A DNA stretch of 64,000 bases from contig RPFO01000090.1 in assembly GCA_009746045.1 (NCBI GenBank), positions 829,298 through 893,297 of the forward strand. Direction: 5' to 3'. The position numbers were made by a program, and so were the translations under genes. The stretch comes from Mesostigma viride (lineage: Eukaryota; Streptophyta; Mesostigmatophyceae; Mesostigmatales; Mesostigmataceae). The notes under the pieces are model-generated. The model was not told the origin of the DNA. It worked only from the letters and a program-made list of their open reading frames with translations, and did not search any database. Shown here piece after piece: positions 32,196 to 43,174 of the stretch. How positions within the stretch are numbered: position 1 is the stretch's first letter; the number at the start of each line of letters is the position of its first letter.

Positions 32196-32794
32196 GGCCC
32201 ATTCTTGGTATTGCAAGCTTTAATGTGCGCACCCTCCCTGCAGATCCTTAGACTACGAGCAGCGGCACCCCAGCACGCCACCGCGTCGACGAGCTGATCG
32301 CCTTGTGCGCCGACGACAAGATCGCTGTCCTCGGGGTCCAGGAGCACTGACGCACCATTGACCCTCAGCAAGGGGTCAACGGTCTGCTGGTCGACGACCT
32401 TCGTGCGGGGTGGCGGTTCCATTATGGTGGAGGCGACGCGCCGGGTCAAGGTGGTGTGGGCCTGTTGTGCTCGCCGGCAGCATCAGAGCAGTCAGCAGCT
32501 CCAGTCCATCGTGCTGCGGTCCCCGCGTGTGCTATAGTGGCCGCTTTTTCGGCCACTGAGGGCAATAGTCAGTCACTGTCACCACACGCTAACCGTTATC
32601 GTGGGATATGCACCACATGCGGGTTGAGCTCAGGCGGAACGTGAGGCCTTCTTCATCGCCCTCAAGGAGGAGGAGGCCAACATCCCAGCTCGGCACTTCC
32701 TCAGTGGTTATGCTGCTCGACGCCAACGCCACGCTGCCAGTTGGCATGCCGCCAGTTGCATGCCGCCAGTTGGCAGCGTGTTACCGTTGGCTGT
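32196..32794 (+). pseudogene. LINE-B ORF2, endonuclease N-terminal part
   Basis: It begins ILGIASFNVRTL, the first motif of APE-type LINE endonucleases (catalytic Asn). LGVQEH (catalytic Glu position) and GWRFHYGGG follow, then after shifts LLDANATLPVG, the D-N motif. An early stop after QEH and frameshifts make it dead. The domain continues at 50018 beyond the copia element. Confidence 0.65.
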
Positions 32795-33300
32795 TGTTGT
32801 GATATTGCAGATCTCGCAGTCACTACTTGAATTGGTACGGAATTTGGTACGCCGATATTTGGGCTGTTGCGTGTCTGAGCGTTGTCGGAATTTCAGGGGT
32901 GCGCAATCTGACTTTACTTCTTGCGTTTGTCAATATTGTCCGTTGGCTAGGGCTTATGTGGTCGAATCTCGGTGATGCTATTTTCGGTGGTGACGGCTTA
33001 TGCGTTTGTGGTCCTGTAACGGTTGTGACTGTTGGTTGGTTGGTACTCGGCCGGTGGTTTAATGTTTTGTGGGCGGCGCTGAATGGATCAGCCGGTGTAG
33101 CGCCGCAGGTCCTGTCACTATACTGCTTGGCGTGCTAGGATGACAAAAGCCGACAAAAGTGGTGCGAACGTAACATTGACGGTATTCCACTGTTAATGGC
33201 GTACGTGAGCTACAAAGAGGTCGGGGGCTTGTGCTGAGCGCGTCAGATTATTGAATTTTCCGTCAAGAAATTTTCTATTCAATATCCATTTAATACAACA
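32795..33300 (+). repeat. Copia element 5' LTR
   Basis: 506 bp, TGTTGTGATATTGCAG...TTAATACAACA. It matches 49459-49963 nearly throughout. Confidence 0.95.
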
Positions 33301-33339
33301 TGTACTAGAAGTGGGTCGTTGCTTGCAATCTGGTGGAAA

Positions 33340-34448
33340 ATGGAGAATGCTGGGGAGAAACGGAAACGGGAACATGAAGAGGGATTATCTATCAAAAGAG
33401 AAAAGGATTTAATTGAACTGTGCAAGCTGCGTGTCGGCAGTATTCCCAGCGACGCCTCCTTCAAGATAGTAGAGGACTACCTGGAACGTTTTGAAGCGGT
33501 TGTTAAGGTTGTGGTGGTATGGTCAAGGACATTTATGGGCTTTTCAGAGACGCCGGCATGTTCCACGGCTCCAATGATATCCTGGTAAACTGCCTGCGCA
33601 CATGCCGCGACGAAAAGGTAAAACCTGAGGCCATCGCAGGTAGGTTGAGGAAGGTGCTTCTGGAGTCTATCTCCTCTGCCAAGGCCAGGCATGTGGCCAT
33701 CTACAGGTGGGTGCCACAGCGGCCTTACACCCTAGATCTGCAAGCTTTGCGTAATGCCCGGAATGAGAGTGAGAAAGCGGGGGTAAAGGTGCAGGAGATG
33801 GCCGTGATCGACCACTATGTGCGCAATGCTAAGGGTCTAGATTTGCAGAACACCATGTCCGCCTTGCAAAGAGAGAAAGCAGAAGAGAATCTGAACAGCG
33901 CAATTGAGGTCATATCTAGGATTGTGGAGGCCTGCGGAGGAGAGGGATATGATAGCCCAGCTGCGTGCACAGGGCAAATTGTCTGCAGATGGATTGCTCT
34001 TGCCTGCCACACCTGCCCCTGCCCCCAACTCCATCCCCTTGCAGCCCACAAGTGCCCCACTGCAGGATACTGGCAGGATTGCAGTGGTGCAGACCGGGGC
34101 AGCTGGAAGCAACAGTGCAGCCAGCGCCGGGGATACAGGCGGAGCAGCTGGGGCGGACCGGCAGCGGGGTGGTCAACCCAAGCGCCAAGCGGGGTGGCAA
34201 AGCTGGTGCAGCGTCAGGGAGGCGCGGCATGGGAGGTCCACCTGCAAGGTGGCAGAGTAAGTTCCCACAGAGGCACCGCGGTAACAATGCACCACAGCAG
34301 CAGCAGCAGCAGGTGCAGCAATCACAGCAACAGCAGCCGCTAGGTGCAGCACGGCAGCAGCGACCGCCTAGCTTGTGCTTTGTTTGTGGTCGTGAGGGCC
34401 ATCAGGCTGCACAGTGCTACAACCGTCACAAGAACAGTCTGCCTCAGG
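33340..34448 (+). pseudogene. Copia element Gag, first part
   Basis: ATG at 33340. The reading moves through three frames: a charged N-terminus (33340-33500), a helical capsid-like segment (33519-33960: DIYGLFRDAGMFHGSND...), a Pro/Ala/Gln-rich linker, and a nucleocapsid zinc knuckle CFVCGREGHQAAQC (CX2CX4HX4C, about 34377-34418). The frame shifts mean this copy cannot make intact Gag. It is cut by the foldback insertion after LPQG and resumes at 44992. Confidence 0.7.
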
Positions 34449-34528
34449 GGATTCATAGGTGTTTGCTCAATTTCACAAGTCTTCAAATGAGTAAAAAAAA
34501 AATCTTTCAGATCTGAGGGTACCTAAAG

Positions 34529-36185
34529 CTGGACTGTTGCAGGCAGCATGTAGACCATGAAAATAGACCACCCACGAAAATTGGGCTCATTCTGAGCTCA
34601 AATGGTGACATGTGACAGCATACATGTGCAGTTTTTCGTCATTTCCCCCCTTTACTTACATGAAACAAATATGAATAGTGGACAAATGAACTCATTTCAG
34701 GCTGGATTCTTGCAGGCAGCATCTAGACCATGAAAATAGACCACCCACAAAAATTGGGCTCATTCTGAGCTCAAATGGTGACATGTGACAGCATACATGT
34801 GCAGTTTTTCGTCATTTTCCCCCTTTTCTTACATGAAACAAATATGAATAGTGAACAAATGAACTCATTTCAGGCTGGATTCTTGCAGGCAGCATCTAGA
34901 CCATGAAAATAGACCACCCACGAAAATTGGGCTCATTCTGAGCTCAAATGGTGACATGTGACAGCATACATGTGCAGTTTTTCGTCATTTTCCCCCTTTT
35001 CTTACATGAAACAAATATGAATAGTGGACAAATGAACTCATTTCAGGCTGGATTCTTGCAGGCAGCATCTAGACCATGAAAATAGACCACCCACAAAAAT
35101 TGGGCTCATTCTGAGCTCAAATGGTGACATGTGACAGCATACATGTGCAGTTTTTCGTCATTTTCCCCCTTTTCTGACATGAAACAAATATGAATAGTGA
35201 ACAAATGAACTCATTTCAGGCTGGATTCTTGCAGGCAGCATTTATACCATGAAAATAGACCACCCACAAAAATTGGGCTCATTCTGAGCTCAAATGGTGA
35301 CATGTGACAGCATACATGTGCAGTTTTTCGTCATTTTCCCCCTTTTCTTACATGAAACAAATATGAATAGTGGACAAATGAACTCATTTCAGGCTGGATT
35401 CTTGCAAGCAGCATCTAGACCATGAAAATAGACCACCCACAAAAATTGGGCTCATTCTGAGCTCAAATGGTGACATGTGACAGTGTAAATATGCAGCTTT
35501 TCGTCATTTGCACCGGTTTCTTACATGAAACAAATAGGAATCATGACCAAATGAACTCATATCGAGCTGCCAGGATTCTTGCAAGCAACATTTAAACCAT
35601 AATACTACACCACCTACAAAAATTGGGCTCATTATGAGCTCAAATGGTGACATGTGACAGTATAAATATGCAGTTTTACGCCATTTTCATCGTTTTCTTA
35701 CACGAAATAAATAGGAATCATGACCAAATGAGCTCATATCGAGCTGGATTCTTGCAAGCTACATTTAAACCATAATACTAGACCACCTACAAAAATTGGG
35801 CTCATTATGAGCTCAAATGGTGACATGTGACAGTATAAATATGCAACCTTTTGTCATTTGCACCGGTTTCTTACATGAAACAAATAGGAATCATGAACCA
35901 ATGAACTCATATCCAGCTGGATTCTTGCAAGCTACATTTAAACCATAATACTACACCACCTACAAAAATTGGGCTCATTATGAGCTCAAATGGTGACATG
36001 TGACAGTATGAATATGCAGTTTTACGCCATTTGCACCGGTTTCTTACATGAAACAAATAGGAATCATGACCAAATGAACTCATATCAAGCTGGATTCTTG
36101 CAAGCAACATTTAAACCATAATACTAGACCACCTACAAAAATTGGGCTCATTCGATCTGAGCTCAAATGGTGACATGTGACAGTA
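34529..36185 (+). repeat. 173-bp tandem array, left arm
   Basis: Units begin GCTGGATTCTTGCA(G/A)GCAGC at about 34529, 34701, 34874, 35047, 35220, 35393, 35566, 35743, 35916 and 36089. The first six are nearly identical; the inner ones diverge (for example AATAGGAATCATGACC). Confidence 0.95.
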
Positions 36186-36186
36186 T

Positions 36187-36400
36187 ATGAAAAGAGACAA
36201 CAAACGTGGACTGAAGCATTGGCACGCTGAGCCCCGTGCATGTCTGAGACCATGGTTGTCTGAAAAGAGACAACAAACGTGGCAGCATGGCACGCCGAGC
36301 CCCGTGCATGTCTGAGACCAGTTGTCTGAAAAGAGACAACAAACGTGGAAGCATGGCACGCCGAGCCCCGTGCATGTCTGAGACCAGTTGTCTGAACTGA
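36187..36400. repeat. Three tandem copies of a 66-73 bp unit
   Basis: TGAAAAGAGACAACAAACGT starts units at about 36188, 36261 and 36327; each holds GAGCCCCGTGCATGTCTGAG. Confidence 0.9.
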
Positions 36401-36522
36401 AACGTAAAAAGCGCGGATCCGCGTAAGGCGCGATGTCTACTGGCTCAGGACAGTATATATATATAAGTAACATTTAAACTCAGCCCAGTTTTGACGTCAT
36501 TTCCAACTGAAAAAATTATTAA

Positions 36523-36604
36523 ATCCATTTCTGGCCTTGCCTTGCTTTGCATGCATCACCACAAAACATCAAATTTATTACAATATGTGTGCTAGCTCTA
36601 TACG
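36523..36604 (-). repeat. Split direct repeat B2
   Basis: 82 bp, ATCCATTTCTGGCCTTGCCT...CTCTATACG; same as 36813-36894. Confidence 0.9.
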
Positions 36605-36812
36605 AGGCAAAAGAAACAACCTGCTTCCCTAGAATGGAAGCCCACCCTTTATAGCAACCACCTCTCCAGCCAACCCCTACCTGGGTGGCTGGGGTACGGG
36701 TGCCAGCACAAAAAATATTTTTTTCTAAAATTATTTTTTCCTTTGGTGCTATACGGCGTTGCATTCTCCGCTCAGCAGGTTAGTCATAGATAAAATGAGC
36801 ATAGCTCACCAA
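36605..36812 (-). repeat. Split direct repeat A2
   Basis: 208 bp, AGGCAAAAGAAACAACCTGC...TAGCTCACCAA; same as 41494-41703 apart from a 2-bp indel. Confidence 0.9.
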
Positions 36813-36894
36813 ATCCATTTCTGGCCTTGCCTTGCTTTGCATGCATCACCACAAAACATCAAATTTATTACAATATGTGTGCTAGCTCTATACG
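36813..36894 (-). repeat. Split direct repeat B1
   Basis: 82 bp copy of B directly downstream of the ORFs in element orientation. Confidence 0.9.
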
Positions 36895-37204
36895 GTGGAA
36901 TAACACAGACATGTCTACCAGATGGCAACACGGCCATCTGTATGCTAGGGTGAGCACACTATGTGAATGTGCAGGGCCAGCCCACAGCAGCTGTGCCCCT
37001 GCTCTACCCACATCTCCTTACATGGCTAACAGCCGAAAATACGTAGGACATGCAAAAAAGAAAACTTAAACTACCTAGCTATGGGGGTACTTTGTCCCAA
37101 CCCAGGTTCACCCTCGGGTTAGTTAAACCATTTCCCCCCTGACCTCCCACACAAGGGTGAGGTCAGTTGATAGCTAAAAGACGAGAGATAAAAACAGGAG
37201 GACG

Positions 37205-37983
37205 TCAAAACACGACGCCACCGAAGTGGCGCCGGAAAGCCGCTGGGTCAAAACCCAGGGCCTGAGCCCAGAGGGCGGGTGGGATGTCGCGCCCCAGGAG
37301 GCTGCGGTGGAGGCCAATGTAGCGCGTGACCGAGAGGGCCGAAGCCCACCGGCCGCGCAGCTGGATGGCCTCCGGCGACTCGCCAGCGATGGCGTCGTGC
37401 GTCGCCCCCCCATGCCGGAGGCTGTGAAAAGAAAACATCCCTGGGATGCCCATGCGGGCCTGCACAGCCTCCCACTGCTGCCTAGCCTGGCTGTACGTTA
37501 AGCCCGAAAGAGGAGTGCATCCGGGGGCTGGCCAGCCGTCAGACGTCGCAGGAGCCACAAAGAAAGTGGATCCCGGACGAGGACGTGCTGGGCCGCCCCC
37601 TGCGCAGTTTTGGGGTTGCGCAGCACAAGGGCACCGACCATGGGCCCTGGCTCGAGAAGGGGGTGGCCGGGATGAGCCACATCCCGAACCCGCAGCCCTA
37701 GCGCCTCGCTAATGCGTAAATACTGCTGGAAAGCAATAATAATCAACGCACTCAAATGCACCTGTCGACGTGAAACTAGCAACAGGGCAGTGAAATAGCA
37801 AAGGCGCCAGGGCATAGGCGGAGGGCTGACAGCCGGAACAAGCCGCTGCCAACCTGCTAGCAGGCGGTCCGCCAGTACCCAATTCCGAACAATGTCGGGG
37901 TAGTACAGGTGCAGACAGGCCTTGGCATGCTGGCATAAGGTACGCCCCCGCCCGCCCTGGCATGGTAGACAGCAGAAATCCAC
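37205..37983 (-). pseudogene. Tyrosine recombinase of the PAT-type element, one frameshift
   Basis: Two overlapping frames (37983-37498 and 37558-37205) form one domain. The first carries the catalytic Arg in YLRISEALGLRVRDV. The second carries HSLRHGGATHD (HxxR box), GRW, and the nucleophile Tyr in VTRYI. These are the R-H-R-(H/W)-Y residues of the tyrosine recombinase family, which joins the circular cDNA to the target. The frames meet near 37500-37560, so a frameshift is needed for a full protein. Located 3' of RNase H, as in DIRS-order elements. Confidence 0.8.
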
Positions 37984-37989
37984 TCACAG

Positions 37990-40130
37990 AAAATGGCTTC
38001 CGCGTCAGCTGGGTCGACAGGGCCAGGTGGCGCCCACGCCACGTAGACAGCCGCCGCACGCCGGTACGCTGGCAAGGTAGACACAGGGTTGACTGTGCCT
38101 CCAAAAGTGCCAAGTCCCGAGGGCGTCGCGCCCCCTCAGGCCCAGGGTTGGGATGCACGTCACCACACCGGGTCAAGTCAGGAATCCAAGCGCCACGCCG
38201 ACTGGCCTTGTCAGCTGGGTTGTGGTCGGTAGCCACCCAGACCCAGTGGCTCTGCATGTCGCCAGCCAGTGACAGAGCGCAGTAGCGCCGAACCAGCTGG
38301 TTGAGGCGGTAGGAAGACGACCGCCCTCTGACAAACGCCCCCACCACAGCACTGGAGTCTACGAGCCGGACGACTCGCTTACCTCGACACGCCTTGGTCC
38401 GGCACGACCACTCGACCCCCTGTGTCGCAGCAATCGCCTCCTTGACGTTGATGTGGTTAGGCTGCCCCCGCCACCGGTAGGACAGTGCCGTACGCCAGTG
38501 GCCACTATCCAGCAGGCTGTAGTCCCCCTCCTCCATGCGCTCCAGGTCCCAGTCCTCCCCAGACGTTAAAGCTGTCGTCCGCCACCCCCGCGCTTCGCGC
38601 CGGGTCGCCAGCCGGGCACAATCGGCCCCAGGCAGGTCCCTGTAGACCACCCCACCGCCGGAGCCGCTCGCATCACTTGCGACGACCCGGTCAGAAAGGG
38701 GCCGGGCCCTGGCCGCCCTCAAAAAGGGGGCCAGGTCGATCGCCGCCTGAAGCTCCTGGCGGGCCCCCGCAGGGAGGCGCCAGCGGCGCCCAGGCAGGGA
38801 GGCATTCATGGCTGCTAGCAGCCGGTACGTCTCAGACCACACCGAAAGCATGGGGCGGCACAGCAGATGCATCCACACCCACTTCCCAAGCACAGAACTA
38901 AGTTCGCGGTAGTATGTAAACCCGCGATCTAAGATTCTATGAGTAGCAGCGATAACTGCCACCACACGCTCAGGAACAGGCACCACGTCACCATCTCTTT
39001 GGTGAATGACCCACCGCCTGCACACCAGTCTGCTCTGCTGTCGCCCGTACCACCTTGTCAGACTTCTGCACCAGCCCAACAGCGGCGTAGGCAGCCTGAA
39101 CACGATCTAGCTGCTGATTCACCCCATCCACCGACGCACAGTGGGTGAAATGGAGGTCATCGATCGTCACAGCATGCATACCTTCCAGATCCTGCCGAGA
39201 TTCGAAGCACGGCGAGGGCGCCAAGGGCGCAGCAGGGTCCTCCTCCAGCCTCAGCCGGACGGTCTCCCCCGCCTCGTTGGCCTCCGCCACCAGGATCAGC
39301 GCGGACATGTTGATGCTCAGCCCACGACTAGCCTCCAACGGCGGCTTGGGGCCACAGCGGTACAACACAGACTGATGCACACACTGGGCCACGGCGACGG
39401 CCAGCTTGTTGCCCATTGGCCAGCACAACATCCACGGCCACACCTTCCGACGAGCCCCACTCAGGCCCACCAGATCCGACCACACCGGCATCCACGCACA
39501 GTACCGCCGCATCCAAACTGGCAGGCGGAGTCTGTTGTAGTACGAATCCAAATCTGATACGCCCCCAAAAACATCCTCCCCAGCGCGCGTGGGCAAATCG
39601 CAAATCACGCCAAGGTGTGGTAAAAAAGCGGGCATAGGATCTGGTAGTGGCATGTTGCCACGCCGGTTGTCCACAATCAGCCGTATACGGCCGTCGGGCT
39701 TTCCGACCCCAAAAGTACCGTTCACCATAGGCGGCTCCTCCTCAAAAAATCCACCCAAAATCCCCCTCTCCACACACACCGTGCAAACCCGCGCGAACTC
39801 CTCCATGCTACACCCCCGCGAGATCCGCATCGACTTCTGCAAGATCCGCTCTGCTGGGCTCAGCGTCCGTACCATCCTACTCTCATCATTCAAAATTGCT
39901 CCCCAAGAGGGGGGTAGTAAGTTCAGCACATCCACTTGGCCACCTTCCCCCGGACCAGGCAAGGCCAAGCGTGCGGCCACTAACGGTTCGTAAGGGGCTC
40001 CTTCAGCATATTCACCCCCATCCACTACAGATCCTGCCATTGCCGCTACGGAACCACCGTTCCGGCGGACAAAGGACCTGCAAGCATCATCGATCCCATC
40101 TAGGGCCGCCTGCTGCAGAGGCCCGGGCAC
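37990..40130 (-). pseudogene. Reverse transcriptase and RNase H of the PAT-type element, one frameshift
   Basis: The RT frame (40130-38988) has GVGKPDGRIRLIVDNRRGN, a SDLDSYYNRLRLP stretch (motif A-like Asp) and TIDDLHF in place of YxDD. After a shift near 39050 the second frame gives the RT thumb/connection (LGKWVWMHLLCRPMLS, typical of DIRS elements) and RNase H with acidic residues in VVASDASGSGG, NVKEAIA, RLVDSSAVVGA and TDHNPADKASR. A GDVHPNPGP motif follows RNase H. The last frame runs on toward the recombinase. It makes cDNA in the known family. Confidence 0.8.
38138..38167 (-). other. CGDVHPNPGP motif (2A-like)
   Basis: Codons for C-G-D-V-H-P-N-P-G-P lie between RNase H and the recombinase. 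The 2A ribosome-skipping consensus is D-(V/I)-E-x-N-P-G-P; here His replaces Glu. Related GD(I/V)HPNPGP motifs are known from several retroelements. If active it would separate RT/RH from YR during translation. Confidence 0.6.
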
Positions 40131-40326
40131 ACGGGCTGAATCTACAGCAGGCGGGTCTCGCCCCCCCCCCCCATCCAGTTTAACGCCCTAACCGTCTGAC
40201 AGGCTAGTGTGCGAGCATTAAAAGCCCGACTCATCCTATCGCGCCTACGGCCTGAGCGTACCTGCTGCCACCAGTCACGAGGTGGCAGGGGTGCTGGAAG
40301 AGGTAGTGGAAGAAGGCACCGCTCCC

Positions 40327-41425
40327 TCACTTGTTGTTGTTGGACGGGCCGCCCTGCCCCTTCTTGCCGGGACCCTGCTCCAGCTTGTGCTGCAGCTTCC
40401 CCATGCTCATCGCCGCCCGCACCGCCGGAGACGCCAGCATTGCTCCACCCTCCTGGAATGGCAGCATTGCCGACGGAGTCCCCTTCCAACCCGTCGACCC
40501 CACATCCACCAGCTGGCATGCCGTGATCAGCTTTGCCAGGTACTCGGCTGCTGCCAGCTCCAGAATTACTTCGGAGCGTGGCGTGGCCCAGTAGCCAAAT
40601 TCTGTCACCATCGTGTCCAGAATTCCTGCCATCTGCAGGAGCAGCATCCTCCTCTCCCCGCTGGCTGAGCTGCCGTGCATCGTCAGCATTAACGATGCAC
40701 GGATTGACTTCCCCCCCACGCTCTCTGCGTAGTCCAGCATCCCGGCAGCACCGCCTCCAGCATGTTGCTCACCAGGACCGGCACTGCATGCCCGCTCAGC
40801 GCCACCCCCTTCGTGCGCGCCAGCCTGCCAGCAGTCGCCGCTGCGGCTGGGCTTGCAGTTGCTGGAGTCTTTGCCTGGTCCAGCAGCTTCGACATGGCCG
40901 ATATCAGGTCGCCAATATCTCCGCCAGTGCGGGCGTTGCCCGGCGGGATGGAAGCCCTCCCGCTGGCGTTGCATAGCCCGTCTCGGTCCCAGCAGCCGAC
41001 CTATGTTCCGGTCTAGGTCCGCCACATCCTGGTCGATCGCCCCAGGGCGCCATCCTCCTCGCCAGCGCCCGGTCCACCATGCCCCGCCCCTCCGCTTCCA
41101 CCTGCCGAAGGGGGAACACCCCCAGCTCCCACCCACCTGCTGACACTGGTGGATCCGGCTCTGCAATAGCCTCCCCCAGTTGCGCTGCTAGCACATCGGC
41201 CAGGGCCTCCTCCCCATCCCAGTCGCTGACAAACCCCCTTTTCTCCAACACGTCCATGACGTTCTTGGCACGCCCCGGATTGAGCTTCTGGATCCGCTCT
41301 AGCCAATGCCCCTCCCCTAGGATCTTCTGGACCGCAGTTGCGGCCTCCTTTGGGGTGCATCCCTCCCTGGCTTCTTGCTTGAGCTTTGCTATGAAATTCC
41401 GCTCTGGGGCTGTCACTGAGGTCAT
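40327..41425 (-). pseudogene. Gag-like ORF of the PAT-type element
   Basis: Start MTSVTAPERNFIAKLKQEAR at 41425, reading to about 40904, with a second overlapping frame continuing to 40327. It is helical and charged, with no zinc knuckle and no recognised domain. By position (first ORF after repeat A1) it should be the structural protein. One frame change is needed, near 40950-41160. Confidence 0.5.
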
Positions 41426-41493
41426 GGTGGGTTATAATGCTTGATGTGTTATATTGCGTTTTGTTTTTTGTGATGTGGTCACTTGAGGTTCTC

Positions 41494-41703
41494 AGGCAAA
41501 AGAAACAACCTGCTTCCCTAGAATGGAAGCCCACCCTTTATAGCAACCACCTCTCCAGCCAACCCCTACCTGGGCATGGCTGGGGTACGGGTGCCAGCAC
41601 AAAAAATATTTTTTTCTAAAATTATTTTTTCCTTTGGTGCTATACGGCGTTGCATTCTCCGCTCAGCAGGTTAGTCATAGATAAAATGAGCATAGCTCAC
41701 CAA
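41494..41703 (-). repeat. Split direct repeat A1
   Basis: 210 bp, at the 5' end of the element in coding orientation. Confidence 0.9.
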
Positions 41704-41974
41704 TTAAATAATTCATTGATAAATTAAACACGCGCTCCTATTGGGGAGTCGCAGAGCACAATAATACATGTTAAAGTGCTTTTCATCCCTGTATGTTGCA
41801 CGCTGGGATCTAAAACTGAAAAATTTAAACTCACATCAATAAGGCTAGTCTGAGTCTGAGTCATCAATTATGTGGGGAGGGCGGCGCTTGTGGCGCGGGG
41901 TCGCCTTCGCTTGCTTGCTAGCCGTGCCCCGGTGTGCGACCTGCTTCGATCCGAACGCACTCTACTATCTCCGC

Positions 41975-42265
41975 CTAACCTCGCGCAGTCGAGTCGGGTG
42001 GCAGATTGGGTAACTCTACACCTGGGCATGCGCAAAGCGCAGCTCGCACCTCATCTAACCCTACTATTTCATCGTCCCCGTCTGTGTAGAGCACATGGAC
42101 CATGTTGTGCTCCTTATTAAACGCCGTCACATGGGCATGATACCGCTTCTCCCCTGAGTTTGGGCCTGAAAATATCTTGCATACCGGGGTCCCCACCAAC
42201 CATTCCTGCTCGTGCACGTCCATGACATGCGATTTGAAAAGTGCCATCGCCGTCTTCTCCGCCAT
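41975..42265 (-). CDS. Small Tudor/Agenet-like domain ORF in the foldback core
   Basis: 96 codons from a true ATG (complement of 42263-42265). The middle reads VGTPVCKIF..., a HAHVTAFN strand, then VHVLYTDGDDEIVGLDEVR. A G-x-V-x-K-x-F start with a closing V-x-Y-x-DGD-x-E is the pattern of Tudor/Agenet/chromo-barrel modules that bind modified histone tails. It is outside the PAT-type element but inside the foldback TIRs, so it may be the foldback's own cargo, or one exon of a larger gene. No splice partners identified. Confidence 0.45.
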   Translation of the reverse strand: MAEKTAMALFKSHVMDVHEQEWLVGTPVCKIFSGPNSGEKRYHAHVTAFNKEHNMVHVLYTDGDDEIVGLDEVRAALCACPGVELPNLPPDSTARG

Positions 42266-42320
42266 CGCTGATTCCGTTTTCTGTGCTTATTCCGTTTTCC
42301 GACCCCTCATGTTTCGCGCA

Positions 42321-42975
42321 CATACGAAAAGGACTTGAATTTCCTTGCTAACAGGTCGGTCTCGGCAATTCATCTTGCATTCACTGGAATTCACTCATCG
42401 AAGCCCCGAGACTGCCCGTCCAGTCTGAACATACGAAAAGGACTTGAATTTCCTTGCTAACAGGTCGGTCTCGGCAATTCATCTTGCATTCACTGGAATT
42501 CACTCATCGAAGCCCCGAGACTGCCCGTCCAGTCTGAACATACGAAAAGGACTTGAATTTCCTTGCTAACAGGTCGGTCTCGGCAATTCATCTTGCATTC
42601 ACTGGAATTCACTCATCGAAGCCCCGAGACTGCCCGTCCAGTCTGAACATACGAAAAGGACTTGAATTTCCTTGCTAACAGGTCGGTCTCGGCAATTCAT
42701 CTTGCATTCACTGGAATTCACTCATCGAAGCCCCGAGACTGCCCGTCCAGTCTGAACATACGAAAAGGACTTGAATTTCCTTGCTAACAGGTCGGTCTCG
42801 GCAATTCATCTTGCATTCACTGGAATTCACTCATCGAAGCCCCGAGACTGCCCGTCCAGTCTGAACATACGAAAAGGACGAATTTCCTTGCTAACAGGTC
42901 GGTCTCGGCAATTCATCTTGCATTCACTGGAATTCATTCATCGAAGACCCGAGACTGCCCGTCCAGTCTGAACTT
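42321..42975. repeat. 109-bp tandem array, six copies
   Basis: Units start CATACGAAAAGGACTTGAAT at 42321, 42430, 42539, 42648, 42757 and 42866 (exactly 109 bp apart). The first five are essentially identical; the last has a small deletion and two changes. Each holds the direct half-repeat GGAATTCACTCATCGAAGCC. Confidence 0.95.
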
Positions 42976-43174
42976 CATACTACCGTTGTACGAAATTCAG
43001 ACTGCACGAACCTCGAGGATTGTCAATGAATGCCCATGAATTTCATTTGGTCGCACAAAAATGTTTTATTCAAGAGAACAGTGGCAATGGCATCAAACTG
43101 CATTGTTTTCCTTTCATTTGTCACCTTTTGAGCTGTAAACAGTCTATTTTGATGGTCTACATGCTGCTTACAAG

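Larger units (their letters stand above)
36523..41703 (-). mobile_element. PAT/Ngaro-type tyrosine-recombinase (DIRS order) retrotransposon
   Basis: In coding direction (minus) the order is repeat A (41703-41494), gag-like ORF, RT, RNase H, tyrosine recombinase, repeat B (36894-36813), repeat A (36812-36605), repeat B (36604-36523). This A1-ORFs-B1A2B2 split-direct-repeat layout is the hallmark of PAT, Ngaro and Kangaroo-like elements, which integrate a circular cDNA with a tyrosine recombinase and leave no target duplication. The A copies differ mainly by a 2-bp indel and the B copies are nearly identical, so it moved recently, although RT/RH and YR each carry a frameshift. No methyltransferase domain was seen. 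Confidence 0.85.

Noticed and set aside
37205..37983. Bacterial or phage integrase (contamination)
   Set aside because: It lies 3' of RT/RNase H within split direct repeats, which fits a DIRS-order retrotransposon.
42321..42975. CRISPR-like array
   Set aside because: Units are contiguous 109-bp tandem copies without unique spacers, and the DNA is eukaryotic.
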